From positions 32,986,617 to 33,050,616 of the forward strand of contig NC_044919.1 in the NCBI RefSeq assembly GCF_003576645.1: a stretch of DNA of 64,000 nucleotides. The letters are read 5' to 3'. This stretch comes from Ipomoea triloba. Lineage: Eukaryota; Streptophyta; Magnoliopsida; Solanales; Convolvulaceae. Under the pieces are notes generated by a model that had not been told where the DNA came from, searched no databases, and was given only the letters and a program-made list of their open reading frames with translations. A program made the position numbers and the translations under genes. Shown here one piece after another: positions 23,076 through 34,337 of the stretch. Position 1 is the stretch's first letter; every line of letters begins with the position of its first letter.

Positions 23076-24656
23076 CATTTTTGGTCCTAGATTTATATGT
23101 GATAATTCACTTTTAGTCCTTTTTATTCAAGGGCCACACTTGTGTGAGGCCGTCTCACGGATCCTTATTCGTGAGACGGGTCGGGTCGGGTCGGAACATC
23201 GTGCAAATATCATACTTATATGCTCAAATATAATACTAATCAGGAATACAATTTTTGTTACTTATAAGAGAAAAAGTATTACATTTTCCATAATAAGTAA
23301 TGTTGACAAGTTTTCCTTACTTATAAGGGAAAATATAATACTTTTGAGGAAAAATGTAATACTTTTAAATCGAATTAAATGTAAAAGTATTGTATTACTA
23401 AAATAAATGTTTGCAACCTTGTAAAATCGATAGTCTAAATATTTAGTCTAAAAATGATAATCTAAATAAATACTATTTTTAATTTGAATTTTTCTAAGTG
23501 TTCTTAATTCTCTTTTGAGTAACATTGTCATTGTCTTCATCTTACTATTTGTTCTCTTCCTTTTTGTTGGTAGTGTGTTATTTGCAATTCGGTTATTGTT
23601 GGTAGCATAGATGACAACGTCATGCAATGGGATTATGATATAGGAGTTATGAACTTTCCTTTAGGTGTTCTGCTTGCTGTTCATTTGGTTCAACAATTAT
23701 TGTTTAATGAGTTATTGTGGATAAAGAAATCCCTAGTTTAAGAAAAAAGATTAAATAAATTAATAAAAATTTGAAAATTTAAAATATTATGTATTTCAAA
23801 GATATTAAAAGGTAGTTTCTCGCTTCAATTTGTTGGGTAGTGGGTTATTTGAATACTTTCATTGTCAACAAATCCCCCAAGTAGTTAATATGATTGGTTT
23901 CAAACTATTCTTTTTTATTTTTTTATGGTATTAAAGAAATACATATGTATCATTTTTTGGTGTAACTACTAATTTATTTAATTCAATAAGAGTAAAATAG
24001 AGTGATTCTGCTTCAATTTGTTGGGTTATTTGAGTACTCTCTTTGTCAACCAATCCCCAAGTAGTTAATATAATTAGCTTCAAATTATTTAAATTTTTTT
24101 CATAGTATTAATAAAATACTTGGTAAATAAATATATAACATTATTTTGTAACCATGACATTTATCCTTATAAGTAACAAAATTTTGATTCCTTATTAGTA
24201 TTACATTTGAGCATATAAGTATGACATTTGTGCGTATAAGTGTTACATCTACATCTTGACCCGACCCGACCCGACTCACGGTGAGACGACCTCACACAAG
24301 TTTTTGCCTTTATTCAAAGCATCCCCTTTTGGTCCTAGTATTATTGTGACATGACCATTTTTGGTCCTCCATCAACAAAATCGTTTAAGTTTCGTAAAAT
24401 ACAAGCGCATTTAAGTCTTCAATTATGATTTTTTTTTCAAAAATAAAAATAAAAATACAAGTATACCGGGTCAACCCACTTTGTATAAAAAAAAAGATCA
24501 AATGTCCTTGTATTTTACGACATTTCAACGATTTTGTTGACGGAGGACCAAAAATGATCATGCCACAATAATACTAGGACCAAAAATGGGTGTTTTGAAA
24601 AAGGACTAAAAATGGATTACCACATATAAATCTAAGACAAAAAATGAAATTAACTC
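23076..24656. mobile_element. Foldback element split by a nested second element
   Basis: The left end GAGTTAATTCCATTTTTGG, then TCCTAGATTTATATGTG, is mirrored by the right end (TAAATCTAAGACAAAAAATG, then AAATTAACTC). The inner arms (CATCAACAAAATCG at 24370; CGATTTTGTTGACGG at 24530) continue the inverted repeat after the nested element. Without the insertion the element would be about 400 bases with a short A-rich loop near 24430-24480. Same family as 16085-17317. Confidence 0.65.
23131..24309. mobile_element. Nested foldback MITE of the GAGACGGGTCGGGTCGG type
   Basis: Left end CTTGTGTGAGGCCGTCTCAC, then GAGACGGGTCGGGTCGGG; right end GACCCGACCCGACCCGACTC, then ACGACCTCACACAAG. The arms continue with CATACTTATATGCTCAAATA mirrored near 24200. 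The unpaired centre (about 23410-24130) contains a direct repeat of CTTCAATTTGTTGGGT spaced 187 bases apart. Other copies are at 37357-37775 and 49279-49706. Confidence 0.7.
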
Positions 24657-26552
24657 ATATTTTGAATTTCTACTCATTTTTACTCGCTGTTTACGTGATA
24701 TATTTTGATTAATTTAGAAAAAAAAATGATGGCATTTTCTCTTTTATTAATAACATCACAACAAGTGTCTGAGGGATTTACTCTCTAACTTGTACTAATA
24801 GAACTCTTGCAATTAAAGTATTGATGTGATGGTGTCATGAAGATTGAATGTGAAGTGAGTGGTAATTAAGTTCGGGCCGGGGAAAATGTTTGAAAGTGAA
24901 TGAATATAATATTGAAATTGAAAGATAAACTCAAAAAATTAAAATGTTTTTTTTTGGTTGCCACATAATAAAGGGCTTGTCAAATATGATTTTGGTAGGT
25001 TTTTCTTTTCTTTTATAATAATTTTAAATATTATTATAATTGTATTATTATGATATTATATTTTGAAAATAAGTCGACATGATAAACGTAGGTTATTGAT
25101 TGATAACAGAATTACATGAATAATGCAGTACCTATATGAGAGCCAGCATAAGACTCTCCTAGGCTATATGTACTGACTATTGACTATAACTAACCACTAC
25201 TGACTAAACCATATAATATAAAACTATAATATGTTACATGGTTAATAGACATTGTTGGAATGTAGAGAAAATTGTGTTTAATTGTAAATGTGATTATATG
25301 ATACAATTACCGTCCGCTTGAAAGTGAAAGAGTATATATTGCAGTGATGCAATAACTTTATGTTTAATTTAATAAACGCATTAAATTTTTTTGAAAGACT
25401 AATAGATTATAATAGTCACTAACTACGTACTACTCTACAAAATAAAGACTCAATAATAATAATATAAGACTAGAACAATGTAAATTAATGCCCATAAATG
25501 AGAAAGTAGAGTTATTTTGAATCAAAAGGAGAGAACCTAAAGACTGACTTAATAACTTCCTTTCCCATTTTTACTCTTCTCGGTCTAGTGGCACCCAAAC
25601 AATCTTTAATTTACAGGCAATTTACCCTTAAGACTTAAGATTCCTTTTGACATATCGTGTACTTGGCCAAAAATCAAGTGTGAGGAGTCAAACTATGATG
25701 GAGAGCAACTTGTGCCTTAACATATTCAAAAGTTTCAATTCAATGCATCATTTGGACTGTCATGACTGAGAGTCAAGATTAGAGAAATATGTGACCACAT
25801 TCGCCAATTAGTTTCACATTGATAACTTTTAGCGACAACATATTATATATTAGTCATCAAAGAGGCTAAAAGTTTCATTAGTTTTTTTTTTTTAATAAAT
25901 CATTTAAAAACATGAGTAATTAATTACCTGTAATTTTAATGATAATCGACTATGTATTTTTTGTCTTATTATTTTCGGTGTTAATGTCCTTGTCTATCCC
26001 TTCATTTTGGCCGAGATAGAGTTTGCTCTCCATTTATCCTCTCCTAAGTCCTACTCAATCTTGCATGTGCTGAATTAGAGAAGTAAAGGTTGCGGAGGAT
26101 GAATAGTATAGAAAGTTGAGAAGCTAAAAAATGATTAGTTTATCTTTTAAAAGAGAAATTTTTTTAAAGCGTATATTATGGTGCACTTTATGTTGAATTA
26201 ATTAAAGCATATCACGTAAATAGTGATGAAAAAATAAAATAAATTGTGACACAATTTTATTGGAGTACGTGAATTTGAAACTTTGAAGGAAAAAAAGATT
26301 CTTCTGTGAAAAATGTACATGCAAGGGTGGAAATTTGGAGAATGACGGGGCTACTCTTGATTTATCCCCTTTAGCAGCTCTTGGATAGTGACTTGAAAGT
26401 TTATATTAGTTTAATGTAAGTTGTGATAACAAGTATATCAACCAAAAAAAAAGGAAAAACGATAGCTACAACATGAAAGTACGAGTTTCCTTAATCGTTA
26501 AGGATTTATAGAAGAATTGTTATGACCAACTCAGAATGCAACCCCTATGTTC
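24657..26552. other. Intergenic, no gene seen
   Basis: AT-rich; no element ends, no frame and no RNA gene recognised. Confidence 0.5.
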
Positions 26553-26788
26553 AATTATTATACCATTGACCATGGTCCATCTTGTATGATGAACTACAAC
26601 ATAAGATACTTTTTTTTTTCATTCTCAAAAAAAAAAAAAAAACGTAAGATACTTTTTTTTAATACACTAAATGTTCATTTTTTGAATGTATGTTATTTGA
26701 ATATTGAAACTACATTATTTGGTAATACCTTCAATATATTAAAAATAAACATTTATCCATGGTCTACGTTCCATAATATAATTTTCCC
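26553..26788. mobile_element. Possible MITE with GACCATGGTC-type ends
   Basis: TTATTATACCATTGACCATGGTCC on the left (as TTATACCATTGACCATGG) and CCATGGTCTACGTTCCATAA on the right are loosely inverted, as in the better-defined elements at 27149 and 32741. The match is imperfect and no target duplication was found. Confidence 0.35.
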
Positions 26789-27017
26789 CTTTTATTCCCT
26801 AGAGACTAGAGTCTGGAATTTTGTTTCTTTACTTTACATTATTTCTTACACCGTATAGTATTTTGATGCTTATTCTTATTACATATTATATCAAACATTA
26901 AACAATTCTAAAGTATTTCTACGAGGACATGAAAGTTTTCTCCTTATTGTCAATAACTTTTTTGCTCTCATATCTATATATATATTCCAAACAAACAATT
27001 TTAAATTTAAAAATAAA

Positions 27018-27054
<37 letters not shown>

Positions 27055-27148
27055 TAACAATTTTTTTTAAAGTATATATAGCTTCATTTTCTTCTTTTCT
27101 AATCAAACAAAGGTGAAGGAATTAGAGACAAAGAGTGCACTTTTCAAT

Positions 27149-27442
27149 CGGTCGTTATACCGTGGACCATGGTCATGGCTGATACTGTAGTTGTGTTGAA
27201 CTGATATTGCAGTTGTGTTGAACGGATACTGCAGTTGTGTTGAAAAGTAACTACAGGTGCGCGGAACAGAGGCCGTTTCATCCGTCTGAAACTGCAGTTG
27301 TTTTGAACTGATACTGCAGTTGTGTTGAACGGATGAACGACCTCTATTCCGCGCAACTGCAGTTTTTTTTCAACATAACTGCAGTATCCGTTCAACACAA
27401 CTGCAGTATCAGTCATGACCATGATCCACAGTATAATTTGCG
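27149..27442. mobile_element. 294-bp MITE with 9-bp target duplication
   Basis: The ends CGGTCGTTATACCGTGGACC and, on the other strand, CGCAAATTATACTGTGGATC are inverted repeats. The flanks CTTTTCAAT (27140-27148) and CTCTTCAAT (27443-27451) form a 9-bp target duplication with one mismatch, as in Mutator-like elements. The body is a palindromic array of CTGCAGTTGTGTTGAAC-like units, which makes spurious long frames on both strands. Confidence 0.7.
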
Positions 27443-27451
27443 CTCTTCAAT

Positions 27452-28172
27452 TCTGGTTTTGACACGAATAGTTTTGGTTCGGTGGCATGTGTGTATTTTT
27501 ATTTTTATTTTTTTGGGTTAAATTGTTTAAGTTATAAAATAAAAAATTGCCAAATAAGAAGGCGATCCCTTGCTACATAACACCACCTCAGATGAAAAAT
27601 GTGTGCATAAATTAACAATTAAGCAATTACCATTTTAAACTTTAGTATATCTGGATAAAAATGTTAATTGCACATTTTGTCAAGTATTGCTTCTTTTTTT
27701 CTTCTTTAAAAAAAAATTCTTCACAATATAGTACGGAGTATATGTTTATACTTTCTCAATATTTAATTAAACACCCAAAAAATATGTGTACAATTCAACT
27801 AGGAGCAAGGAGATTAGTTACTATGTATGACAATGAAAAATTTGGGTACACAAAATAATAATAATAATAATCAAACACAACCAACATTATTAATTTTATT
27901 ATAATATATATACATCTTACACCCTGAAACAGCATTAGATCGAAACGACACAAGCAGCTAACAGAATCTCTGCTCTAAATATACACCAATAACATATATA
28001 TTCTGAGTGACCTCGACTTTTCCGAAAAATAAGAACTGCCCGTTTTCAACGACAACATAATAACATATATATACATATACATATTCTTGTGTGCATGCCA
28101 TGCCAACTTTTTCCAGTATATATAGTCAGCGTTGGAATTGATGCCAGGGGCGTCGAGATGGTACGGTTGTGC
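27452..28172. other. Intergenic and probable 3' UTR of PRRG copy 4
   Basis: AT-rich up to about 27900. Bases 27900-28172 are likely the 3' UTR of the minus-strand gene ending at 28173. No other gene seen. Confidence 0.45.
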
Positions 28173-28433
28173 TTAGCCTGTTGGAGAGTCATCATCGGAG
28201 CAACCGCCGGAAGTGAACGGACTAAGCGGCGGAGTGATGGTGGAAGACTGGATGCGCGCGGCGGAGTTGTTGTTGATCCTAACAAGTGCTTCCCCGGTTT
28301 TGTGGGCCATAGAGGATATAGTGGCGGCGAAGCTGTGGAATATTTGGGCTTTGATTTGGCCCCTTTTTGGTGCAGGGTAGCTTTTACTCTGTTTCTTTGG
28401 GTGGTTTGACGGCGGACCACGACGGCGTTCCAT
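28173..28433 (-). CDS. PRRG-family small protein, copy 4 (long form)
   Basis: An 86-residue intronless frame starting MERRRGPPSNHPKKQSKS. The ATG at 28433 is used; codons upstream (TTG GGG TCC) contain no ATG. The core APKRGQIKAQIFHSF lies at about residues 21-35, followed by a helix-like ATISSMAHKTGEALVRI and a Ser/Thr/Pro tail (SSTITPPLSPFTSG) ending in acidic CSDDDSPTG. It shares P-(R/K)-R-G-x-(I/V)-K-x-x-I with the three shorter copies but has a longer N-terminus, and its Gly-Glu and acidic tail features suggest it is the least reduced member. No signal peptide or membrane segment. A TATA box lies about 175 bases upstream. A long open frame on the plus strand is an antisense shadow. Function unknown. 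Confidence 0.7.
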   Translation of the reverse strand: MERRRGPPSNHPKKQSKSYPAPKRGQIKAQIFHSFAATISSMAHKTGEALVRINNNSAARIQSSTITPPLSPFTSGGCSDDDSPTG

Positions 28434-28605
28434 GGACCCCAAGTGTGGTGGGGGATCGGAAGTAATAAATTAAAAGCTTAGATTAGAGATCCATTCATGG
28501 AAACTTAGGTGTTAACGTCGAATGCGGATTCGGCCCAAATGCTCCATTTAGCCCGTCTTATCCTCTCACATTTCATTAAATGGAAACTCAACGGGGGTTT
28601 CCTTC

Positions 28606-28616
28606 ATATATATAAA
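28606..28616 (-). promoter_or_regulatory. TATA box for PRRG copy 4
   Basis: TATATATATG-type sequence on the minus strand about 175 bases upstream of the ATG at 28433. Confidence 0.45.
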
Positions 28617-28841
28617 TTGAAATGATAATTGGAATATATGATTGTTTGGTAGTAAATATAGATTAGAATTAAAATAAATTAATAAATAAAATAAATAAAT
28701 AAATAAATGACTTTTTTTCATATTTTTTTTTTATTTCATTGTTCAAAAGTAGGGGATGAGTAGGTAATGTGTTTTAAATTACTAAAAGATTTGAATCTAA
28801 TAGTAATATAACAAAAAGTAGACACTTCCAATAGATGCCAA

Positions 28842-28965
28842 AAATCTTGTGGTCTAGTGGCACCTGGTGTCCCAGTTAACACTCCCACATGGATGATGGG
28901 AGTGAATTCGATCCTCAGTAGAGGCAGCTGTTGACTCGAGTCAGTAGTACTCAAAAATGGTGATG
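28842..28965 (+). mobile_element. tRNA-derived SINE
   Basis: A box TGGTCTAGTGGCACC and B-box-like GAATTCGATCCTCAG at tRNA spacing, followed by the family body (GAGGCAGCTGTTGACTCGAG and CAGTAGTACTC). The match to the copy at 54585 extends over most of its length. It is absent from the right-hand duplicate at about 35310, so it inserted after the duplication or was lost there. Confidence 0.7.
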
Positions 28966-29288
28966 AAAAATATGACGATGAAAGGTTAATTCTAATTTTT
29001 GGCCTATGAATATTACAATTTTCTCACATTTTGTTATTGAGTTTAAAATAAACAAAATTTGATACACGCATATTAAATATATGAGTCACTTAAGTCCTCT
29101 ACTAAGACTAAAAATTAATACTCATTCCGTTTAATTGTATGTGTGTAGTTTGATTAACGAGGCTTAACTGAAATTATTTTTAATTTAGTATATAAAGTTT
29201 ATATATTTAAAATAATAAAAAATGCTAAAAAAAATTAGTTTATCAATAAATAGTAAAAAGGCGGACGATGAAACGGGACAAAGAAAAA

Positions 29289-29318
29289 ATAATAATAATA
29301 ATAGTAGTAGTAGTAGTA

Positions 29319-29395
<77 letters not shown>

Positions 29396-29396
29396 A
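29289..29396. repeat. (AAT)n/(AGT)n/(ATT)n compound microsatellite
   Basis: Runs of AAT, AGT, AAT then ATT form a near-palindromic trinucleotide tract of about 108 bases. Another compound tract lies at the same position in the duplicate (about 35700). Confidence 0.9.
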
Positions 29397-29640
29397 TAGA
29401 ACGACGCCATGCTTGAGTTCAACTGCTGGGTTACTTGCTAAATAATACTCCGTAATAATTTTATTATTATAAAATTATTATTATTATTATTATTGGGATG
29501 GGATATGGTACTTGAGAATATGGTGAAGTTTTCAAACAAATGATGAAAGGAATCTAAGCCACGATAGGTGGGCCACACCATGACATAAAACAAGTGACTC
29601 ATCTGCATTACCCTCACGTCAGCTCAATTGCTGAGTGCCA

Positions 29641-29843
29641 ACCTCGTTACTTTTCTAGCAAGAAAACCAACACAAGATACATAAAACTCATAATTTTAAA
29701 AATATAAGATATGATTTAAAAAAAAAAAGATATTGAATATGTAGAAAATCTATTAATACAAAAAATATATAAATATATTTGTAAAAAAGTTTTTAAAAAT
29801 GTATAAATATTAATTTTCTAGTTGCATAATTTAAAGTAATACA

Positions 29844-29900
<57 letters not shown>

Positions 29901-30820
29901 AATTGACTCAACAAAATTTAAATCATTTAATAATTATTAATTAGACCAATGAAATGCACTTTAAAACAAGTTTTCTTTTTAATTAAAAAAACCTCAAAAC
30001 ATTTTGAAGAAGTTTCCATGAATTTTTCAAAGCAAAAATCATGCTTGAAATATAAATAAATAAATAAGTAAATAAATAAAGTTTTCAAAAAAAAAAGTAA
30101 AATAATAATAATAATAATAATAATAATAAAGGTGCTCCATCCTAAGCATTTTTGCATATCATAGCTCGTCATAGACACACGAAGGAATTTTATTGATCAA
30201 AATTTCTCATCAAAATTTGAAGGTTAACAGTATTTTTTTTTATTTTTTTTTTTGTCAATACTTTAGTAATTTGCCTAATTCCGTTTGATTCAAGTAAGCC
30301 ATGAGTAAAAATTTATTCTTTTTATCCGATTTTACTAACATACTTTAGGGAGTATTATAAAACTCCAAAATAACATTATAAAATATACAAATAGCTACTG
30401 GGATCTCTGCTATATATATATATAGCCCAAATATCACCTTGGGCTCAATCCAGTCCAATATGGCACCATAAGATGAAATGGAAAATTATATATTGTGGAC
30501 CATTAAAATTAAAATTGCAATTTTTATCCTTTAAGTTATACTCACCATACAAACTTTATGCACAAAGTAATGATTTTAATCATTGAAAGACGAAATCAAC
30601 AACTTTATTAATTAAGTGACAAAAATAGTCCTATAGGGACTAAAATCACAATTTCATACCTAACACACCGAATAACTGAATGAACAAAAATGTAATTTTT
30701 CCTATTAAATATAAATAAAAGTCAAAACAAACTAAACTTTGGTACTCAAGAATGGCAGGTGGTAACTCTTGCAACGACTGGCACGAAAATGACGATACAC
30801 ACAATCTGGAGAGTTGGCCA
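29641..30820. other. Intergenic: (AT)n microsatellite and 3' flank of ankyrin gene copy 1
   Basis: A pure (AT)n tract at 29847-29896 and an (AAT)n tract at about 30103-30129. From 30419 on, the sequence matches the downstream flank of ankyrin copy 2. No gene seen. Confidence 0.6.
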
Positions 30821-33800
30821 TTATGTAAACTGTGATTTGTACGAAAACAAATAGCGAAGTACATAAATTCCTTGAGAATAAAATGGACCCGACACTTCAA
30901 CATGAGCAATGAAACTTGCTACGATAACGAGAGTGACTACTAGGATGACGTACCAGGTGCCATTGTCATCAGCTATCTTCTCCAAGAAAAAGGCTTGGCA
31001 GCAAGCCAAGGTGGTGAACACGATGGCGAAGAACATGGCGAGAAGAACGAGGGTGTACTTGAGGGGCAATCCAATGTAAAAATCGTTGAAATCAAATTTG
31101 GTGTTAAGTATCGCGAGCAGACCGGCTATGTTGAAGACGGAGGCGAAGAGAGCCGCGCCCAGGAAAAATAGTAGCCGCCATAATTGGAGGTTTTTAATCT
31201 TGAAAAAGATTGGCACGCCGTTGTCCGGATCAAAACCTCCTGGGACTGTGAAAACCGCTGCGAAATTGATGGTGGCGAGGAGGGTAGCCAATACTAAAGC
31301 GTAGTTTGCTAGGTCTCTTATGGTTGTCTCTGCATCGTTTCGGAGTGTTTCATGTTCTTCCTCAAACACCTCGGTTGCTGTCTTCTCTGTCTTCTGTGTC
31401 TTGTCATCCTTATTGTTGTTTTTCCGGTTCCATAAACTTGGATGTGTACAATGTTGTACCCGCTGTTGGATTCCAACAACATTAGCATATCAAATTGAAG
31501 ACTGACAATGTAATATAAAAACATGGGCATTGGGCAATCCCACCAACTTGGTTAGGCGGTTGACTAAGCAATAAGTTTGACATAACCTAGGCAGCTTAGG
31601 ATCAAATGTTTACTATTGTGTCTAAAGCTATCCCTTCATGCCTCTGCCTATCAATTTCCTCACACCCTGACCTATGTTCTAATACCACTTATTAGGATCA
31701 ATCTTTTAGTTGGTTCTTCAGACTTCTGGCCCCGGACTTAGACTTGGCTTTTCAGACCTTAGCCTAACACAAGTCTACTTCCTTGTGATCTTTTACCAAG
31801 GGTCACAAGGCATGCAAGATTTACTAAAGCACACTCTCCATTAGTTGCAGTAGGTTTCCCTAAAAAACATGGTGAATGTGTATAAACATGCATTACCTTA
31901 AACCAGAGCACAGACCATGACATCTGCTTCAAAGGGCCATGGGGAAAAGTTTTTTCGCCGCCTCGCTTTGCTGCATAGTGCATAACGGTGTTTCCTTTTA
32001 AATCAATATCAGACAGCATACTATCCTTATTGACAAGGTTTTCCATCAAGTAATCATAAAGAAACCGGTTCTTAACCGCTGCTGCTATATGCAAAATGTT
32101 GCTTCCATTTTCATCCCATGTTTCTGCGGCTTCTGGATGTGTCTGCAATATTTCTTTCACCAACTCAGTGATCCCATGCTTGGTTGCTTGCAGTAATGAA
32201 TTCTGCAATTCTCGCAAGTGGTAGTGATTCCACTCATCTAGTTCTATCAATCTTCTTGCCAGCATTACTGCAAGTATGTGTCTCTGCTTCGCATCGTCAA
32301 TGGATGCTAGCCAACCATTTCCTACAGAATGAAAAACAGATAATATATTAAATTAAAGAAAGCTTGTTCTGATACATGGATGGGTAGTTTATAAAGAAGA
32401 GAATACAGAGATCGAGATGTCGCACTTAAAATGTAATCGATGAATGGTGATCTTTTTCTTTTGGTGAAGACAGTTGAACCGTCCTGCTGTATTGTTACTT
32501 CAAATAGCGCCGGTATACCTGTTTCATAATCCAACAAAAACTGATTGTAGGAGTGGTATAATTTTCTTGTTTTGGTAAATGGATGAAAGTAAATTACTTG
32601 TTTGCCCACAAATGTTAAATTTCCTCGCCTGCTCACACCTCAATCCCACACCCGATATTGGATTAAGAAATTACTTGTGATTCAGAGAATCATTACATGA
32701 GAGGATCAGTGGCTAGTAACACCATCAGGTCACGATATTGCAGTCGTTATACTATGGACCATGGTCCACAATGCATTGTGAACCATGTACCATGGTTGAC
32801 ACTGCAGTTGTGTTGAACTGTACTGCAGTTGTGTTGAGAGGGAACTGCAGTTGCGCGGAACAGAGACTGTTTCTTTCGTCTGGAACTACAGTTGTGTTGA
32901 ATTGATACTACAGTTGTGTTGAACGGATACTGCAGTTGTGTTGAACTGATACTGCAGTGTGTTAAACGATGAAACAACCTCTGTTCAGCCCAACTGCAGT
33001 TCTCTAGCTTTCTACACAACTGCAGTATCAGTTCAACACAACTACAGTATCCGTTCAACACAACTGTAGTATCAGCCATAACCATGGTCCACAATGACCA
33101 TAGCATTGTGGACCATGGTCCACAGCATAATTTGCGACGATATTGGGTTTAATTGTCACATACTCACATTGTTGCTTTCAGGGCAATAAATCACTCATTC
33201 ACCAGGATGTACTTTTAATATTGTTGTTGTTAGGGCACGAAATTAAAGTACTTGCTCACAAATGAAAAATTTTGTTGCCCTTAGGCCCCACATCTTGGTC
33301 CCATAGGATACGGGAGGGGTAAATCATTATAACTCAGAGGCCTATTTGATAAAAGGATTAATTTTTAATGCCTATAAAGAATATTCACATTGGATATAAC
33401 TTTCATGCTGTAGCATAAAAGTAAAGTACTTACAGCAATAGATTATGGTTTCAAAAAACTGCCAAAAGAAGATTGGCATGCTGCCCAGAACTTGGAAGCT
33501 GAAGGGCGATGCACTCCTGAATGAATGCGGCTGCGTAGCCAACACATTCAGGGCAGTGATGCCACTTCCATTTGGAATACGAGCAAGCTGAGGAAACAAG
33601 CTCAGTATCTTCATTGCCAGATCTGTTTAACAGAACATATATGCATGTCAATCACTACTTATGACACAAATGCCAATTCGAAAACGGAATTGTTAATTGT
33701 TACCATAACGTTCATGCATTACGGCTGCATGGAGAATCGTACAACCATCGTTTCTCTTCAAAGTGGACTCGCTCGTAGCATCTATTGCGAGCATGGAAAA

Positions 33801-34205
33801 GACTTCTTCTTCCCCGGCAGCCGCCGAAACATAAAGAGGAGTTTCTCCTAGGATGTTGGCAGCCAAGGCAAGATTCTTGTCCGCATAAAACATGATACTC
33901 GCCGCCTCCTTTTGCCCAAACCTAGCCGCCTTATGCAACGGCGTGTCCCCATCGTCGTTCTTCATCCCAAGCTCTTCGGTGCTAACCAGAGATTCTTGAA
34001 TCAACGCTCCAAGCGCAGCCACGTTTCCATAGACGGCAAGGAAATGGAGGATGGTGTTTCCTCGTACATCCACCGGCCTATTTCTTGCCTCCCTCCAAAA
34101 ACGGCGAAGGGTTTCCATATCCTGAGGCGTCAGAGCCTTTGATGACGAGGTTGCCGCTCTGTAGGCCGCCGACAAGGTGGCGCTGTTTTCTCTGTTACTT
34201 GCCAT
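30821..34205 (-). CDS. Ankyrin-repeat PGG-domain membrane protein, copy 1 (probably defective)
   Basis: Member of the ACD6/ITN1-like family: N-terminal ankyrin repeats and a C-terminal PGG domain with four membrane spans, linked to defence and salt/ROS signalling in Arabidopsis. Exons seen: 34205-33704 (start ATG; repeats RGNTILHFLAVYGN, DGDTPLHKAARFGQ, LGETPLYVSAAAG, DGCTILHAAV), 33622-33434, 32321-31897 (further repeats; GNTVMHYAAKRGG) and 31462-30821 (FEEEH, FTVPGGFDPDNG, then hydrophobic spans, stop at 30821). Exons 1-2 join in frame. Joining exon 2 directly to 32321 makes TGA; the conserved candidate exon at 32628 reads C-E-E-I and then TAA. So no simple reading through the middle exists. 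A MITE sits in intron 2. It may be a pseudogene, or use a middle exon I cannot find. Compared with copy 2, one codon is missing in exon 1 and eight extra codons lie in the last exon (KNNNKDDKTQKTEKT region). Confidence 0.75.
32741..33136. mobile_element. 396-bp MITE in intron 2 of ankyrin copy 1, with 9-bp target duplication
   Basis: Flanked by ACGATATTG on both sides (32732-32740 and 33137-33145). The ends CAGTCGTTATACTATGGACC and, on the other strand, CGCAAATTATGCTGTGGACC are inverted repeats of the family at 27149 and 8738. The interior is a palindromic series of CTGCAGTTGTGTTGAAC units. The paralogous intron in copy 2 (about 47445) has no insertion and gives the empty site. Confidence 0.85.
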
Positions 34206-34267
34206 TTTGTTAGCTAGCTTTAATTTCTTTAATGCCTACAATTGGAGTTTAATTTGCCCTTCATAAC

Positions 34268-34337
<70 letters not shown>

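Noticed and set aside
27144..27521. Cys/Gln/Asn-rich frames over 27.1-27.5 kb
   Set aside because: Created by the palindromic CTGCAGTTGTGTTGAAC units of a MITE; the same happens at 32747-33106.
28089..28409. 106-codon plus-strand frame
   Set aside because: Antisense to the PRRG copy 4 coding region; no homology and no sibling support.
32322..32636. 104-codon frame beginning MSRRGNLTFVGKQ
   Set aside because: Its start codon lies at the splice acceptor region; copy 2 has three one-base indels in the same stretch that disrupt the local match, and its phase does not fit exon 2.
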